A stretch of 64,000 nucleotides of DNA from Geothrix sp. 21YS21S-4. GTDB taxonomy: Bacteria > Acidobacteriota > Holophagae > Holophagales > Holophagaceae. Below, in pieces: positions 63,951-64,000 of the stretch. Position 1 is the stretch's first letter. The number at the start of each line of letters is the position of its first letter. The notes beneath the pieces are model-generated. The model was not told where the DNA came from. It saw nothing but the letters and a program-made list of their open reading frames with translations, and made no database searches. Where the stretch lies: positions 2,294,001 through 2,358,000 of the forward strand of contig NZ_CP132719.1 of the NCBI RefSeq assembly GCF_030845995.1. Reading direction: 5' to 3'. Position numbers and translations under genes: made by a program.

Positions 63951-64000
63951 TCCAGGAACCGCTCCTCGAAACCGGATCTCCCGCCCTGCGGGAACTGCGG
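63947..64000 (+). CDS. Start of an unidentified gene (cut by window end)
   Basis: ATG at 63947 overlaps the previous stop as ATGA, and the frame stays open to the window edge, encoding MIQEPLLETGSPALRELR. Eighteen residues are too few to identify the product. The overlap implies co-translation with the zinc-ribbon protein. Confidence 0.45.
   Translation, partial: MIQEPLLETGSPALRELR

Overview
This is a GC-rich, gene-dense bacterial chromosome segment with about 57 protein genes (two cut by the window edges), two tRNA genes and several families of intergenic repeats. I see no phage, integrase, transposase or CRISPR array. The Gram-negative envelope genes (KdsC, beta-barrel proteins, an RND-TolC pump), multihaem cytochromes, a NapC-type inner-membrane cytochrome with three membrane helices, cytochrome bd and many chemotaxis and stress regulators suggest an Acidobacteriota bacterium of the Holophagae/Geothrix kind. 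That taxonomic call is inference from gene content and should be checked by marker-gene search.

Layout. 0-8.5 kb: the tail of a membrane protein, an acyl-CoA ligase, D-aminoacyl-tRNA deacylase, HtpX, a complete Rsb-type partner-switching operon (STAS antagonist, kinase, PP2C phosphatase), a GAF-like protein, an FYDLN zinc-ribbon protein and an adenosine deaminase. 8.6-16.5 kb: tRNA-Arg(TCG) and tRNA-Leu(TAG), then tig-clpP-hisC-recQ, an ImcH/NapC-like hexahaem quinol oxidoreductase and cmk. 16.6-27.2 kb: a beta-barrel protein, cydAB, a MarR-controlled operon (MarR, isochorismatase-type hydrolase, MFS exporter) with a perfect 38-bp operator-like palindrome, ArsR, kdsC, a second beta-barrel protein, an M3 peptidase and a patatin lipoprotein. 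27.4-40 kb: an S9 peptidase, a chemoreceptor, a cN-II-type 5'-nucleotidase coupled to a thioesterase, an unrecognised protein built from three copies of one domain, a divergent AraC/SDR pair and mfd. 40-48 kb: a tetR-tolC-adaptor-RND efflux operon, a small membrane protein, a cold-shock protein and a beta-barrel protein. 48-64 kb: a fused alpha/beta branched-chain 2-oxoacid dehydrogenase E1, a porin and ammonium channel, a shortened KdpD/KdpE-like two-component pair, bioB overlapping a hemerythrin gene, a chemoreceptor with a C-terminal sensor, an orphan HlyD-like adaptor with a tetrahaem cytochrome, valS and a small zinc-ribbon gene.

How genes work together. Respiration is represented by the NapC-like cytochrome, the tetrahaem periplasmic cytochrome and cytochrome bd, giving candidate routes to both extracellular or metal acceptors and oxygen. 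Protein quality control is represented by trigger factor, ClpP and HtpX. Export is controlled by local repressors (MarR, TetR) encoded first in their own operons.

The least explained signal is in the gaps. At least four sequence families of imperfect long inverted repeats, each built from short tandem units of about 9-10 nt, occupy mostly the spaces between converging genes. A second recurring signal is a TANNCT hexamer ending 5-10 nt before several ATG codons that lack a Shine-Dalgarno sequence, which suggests leaderless mRNAs.
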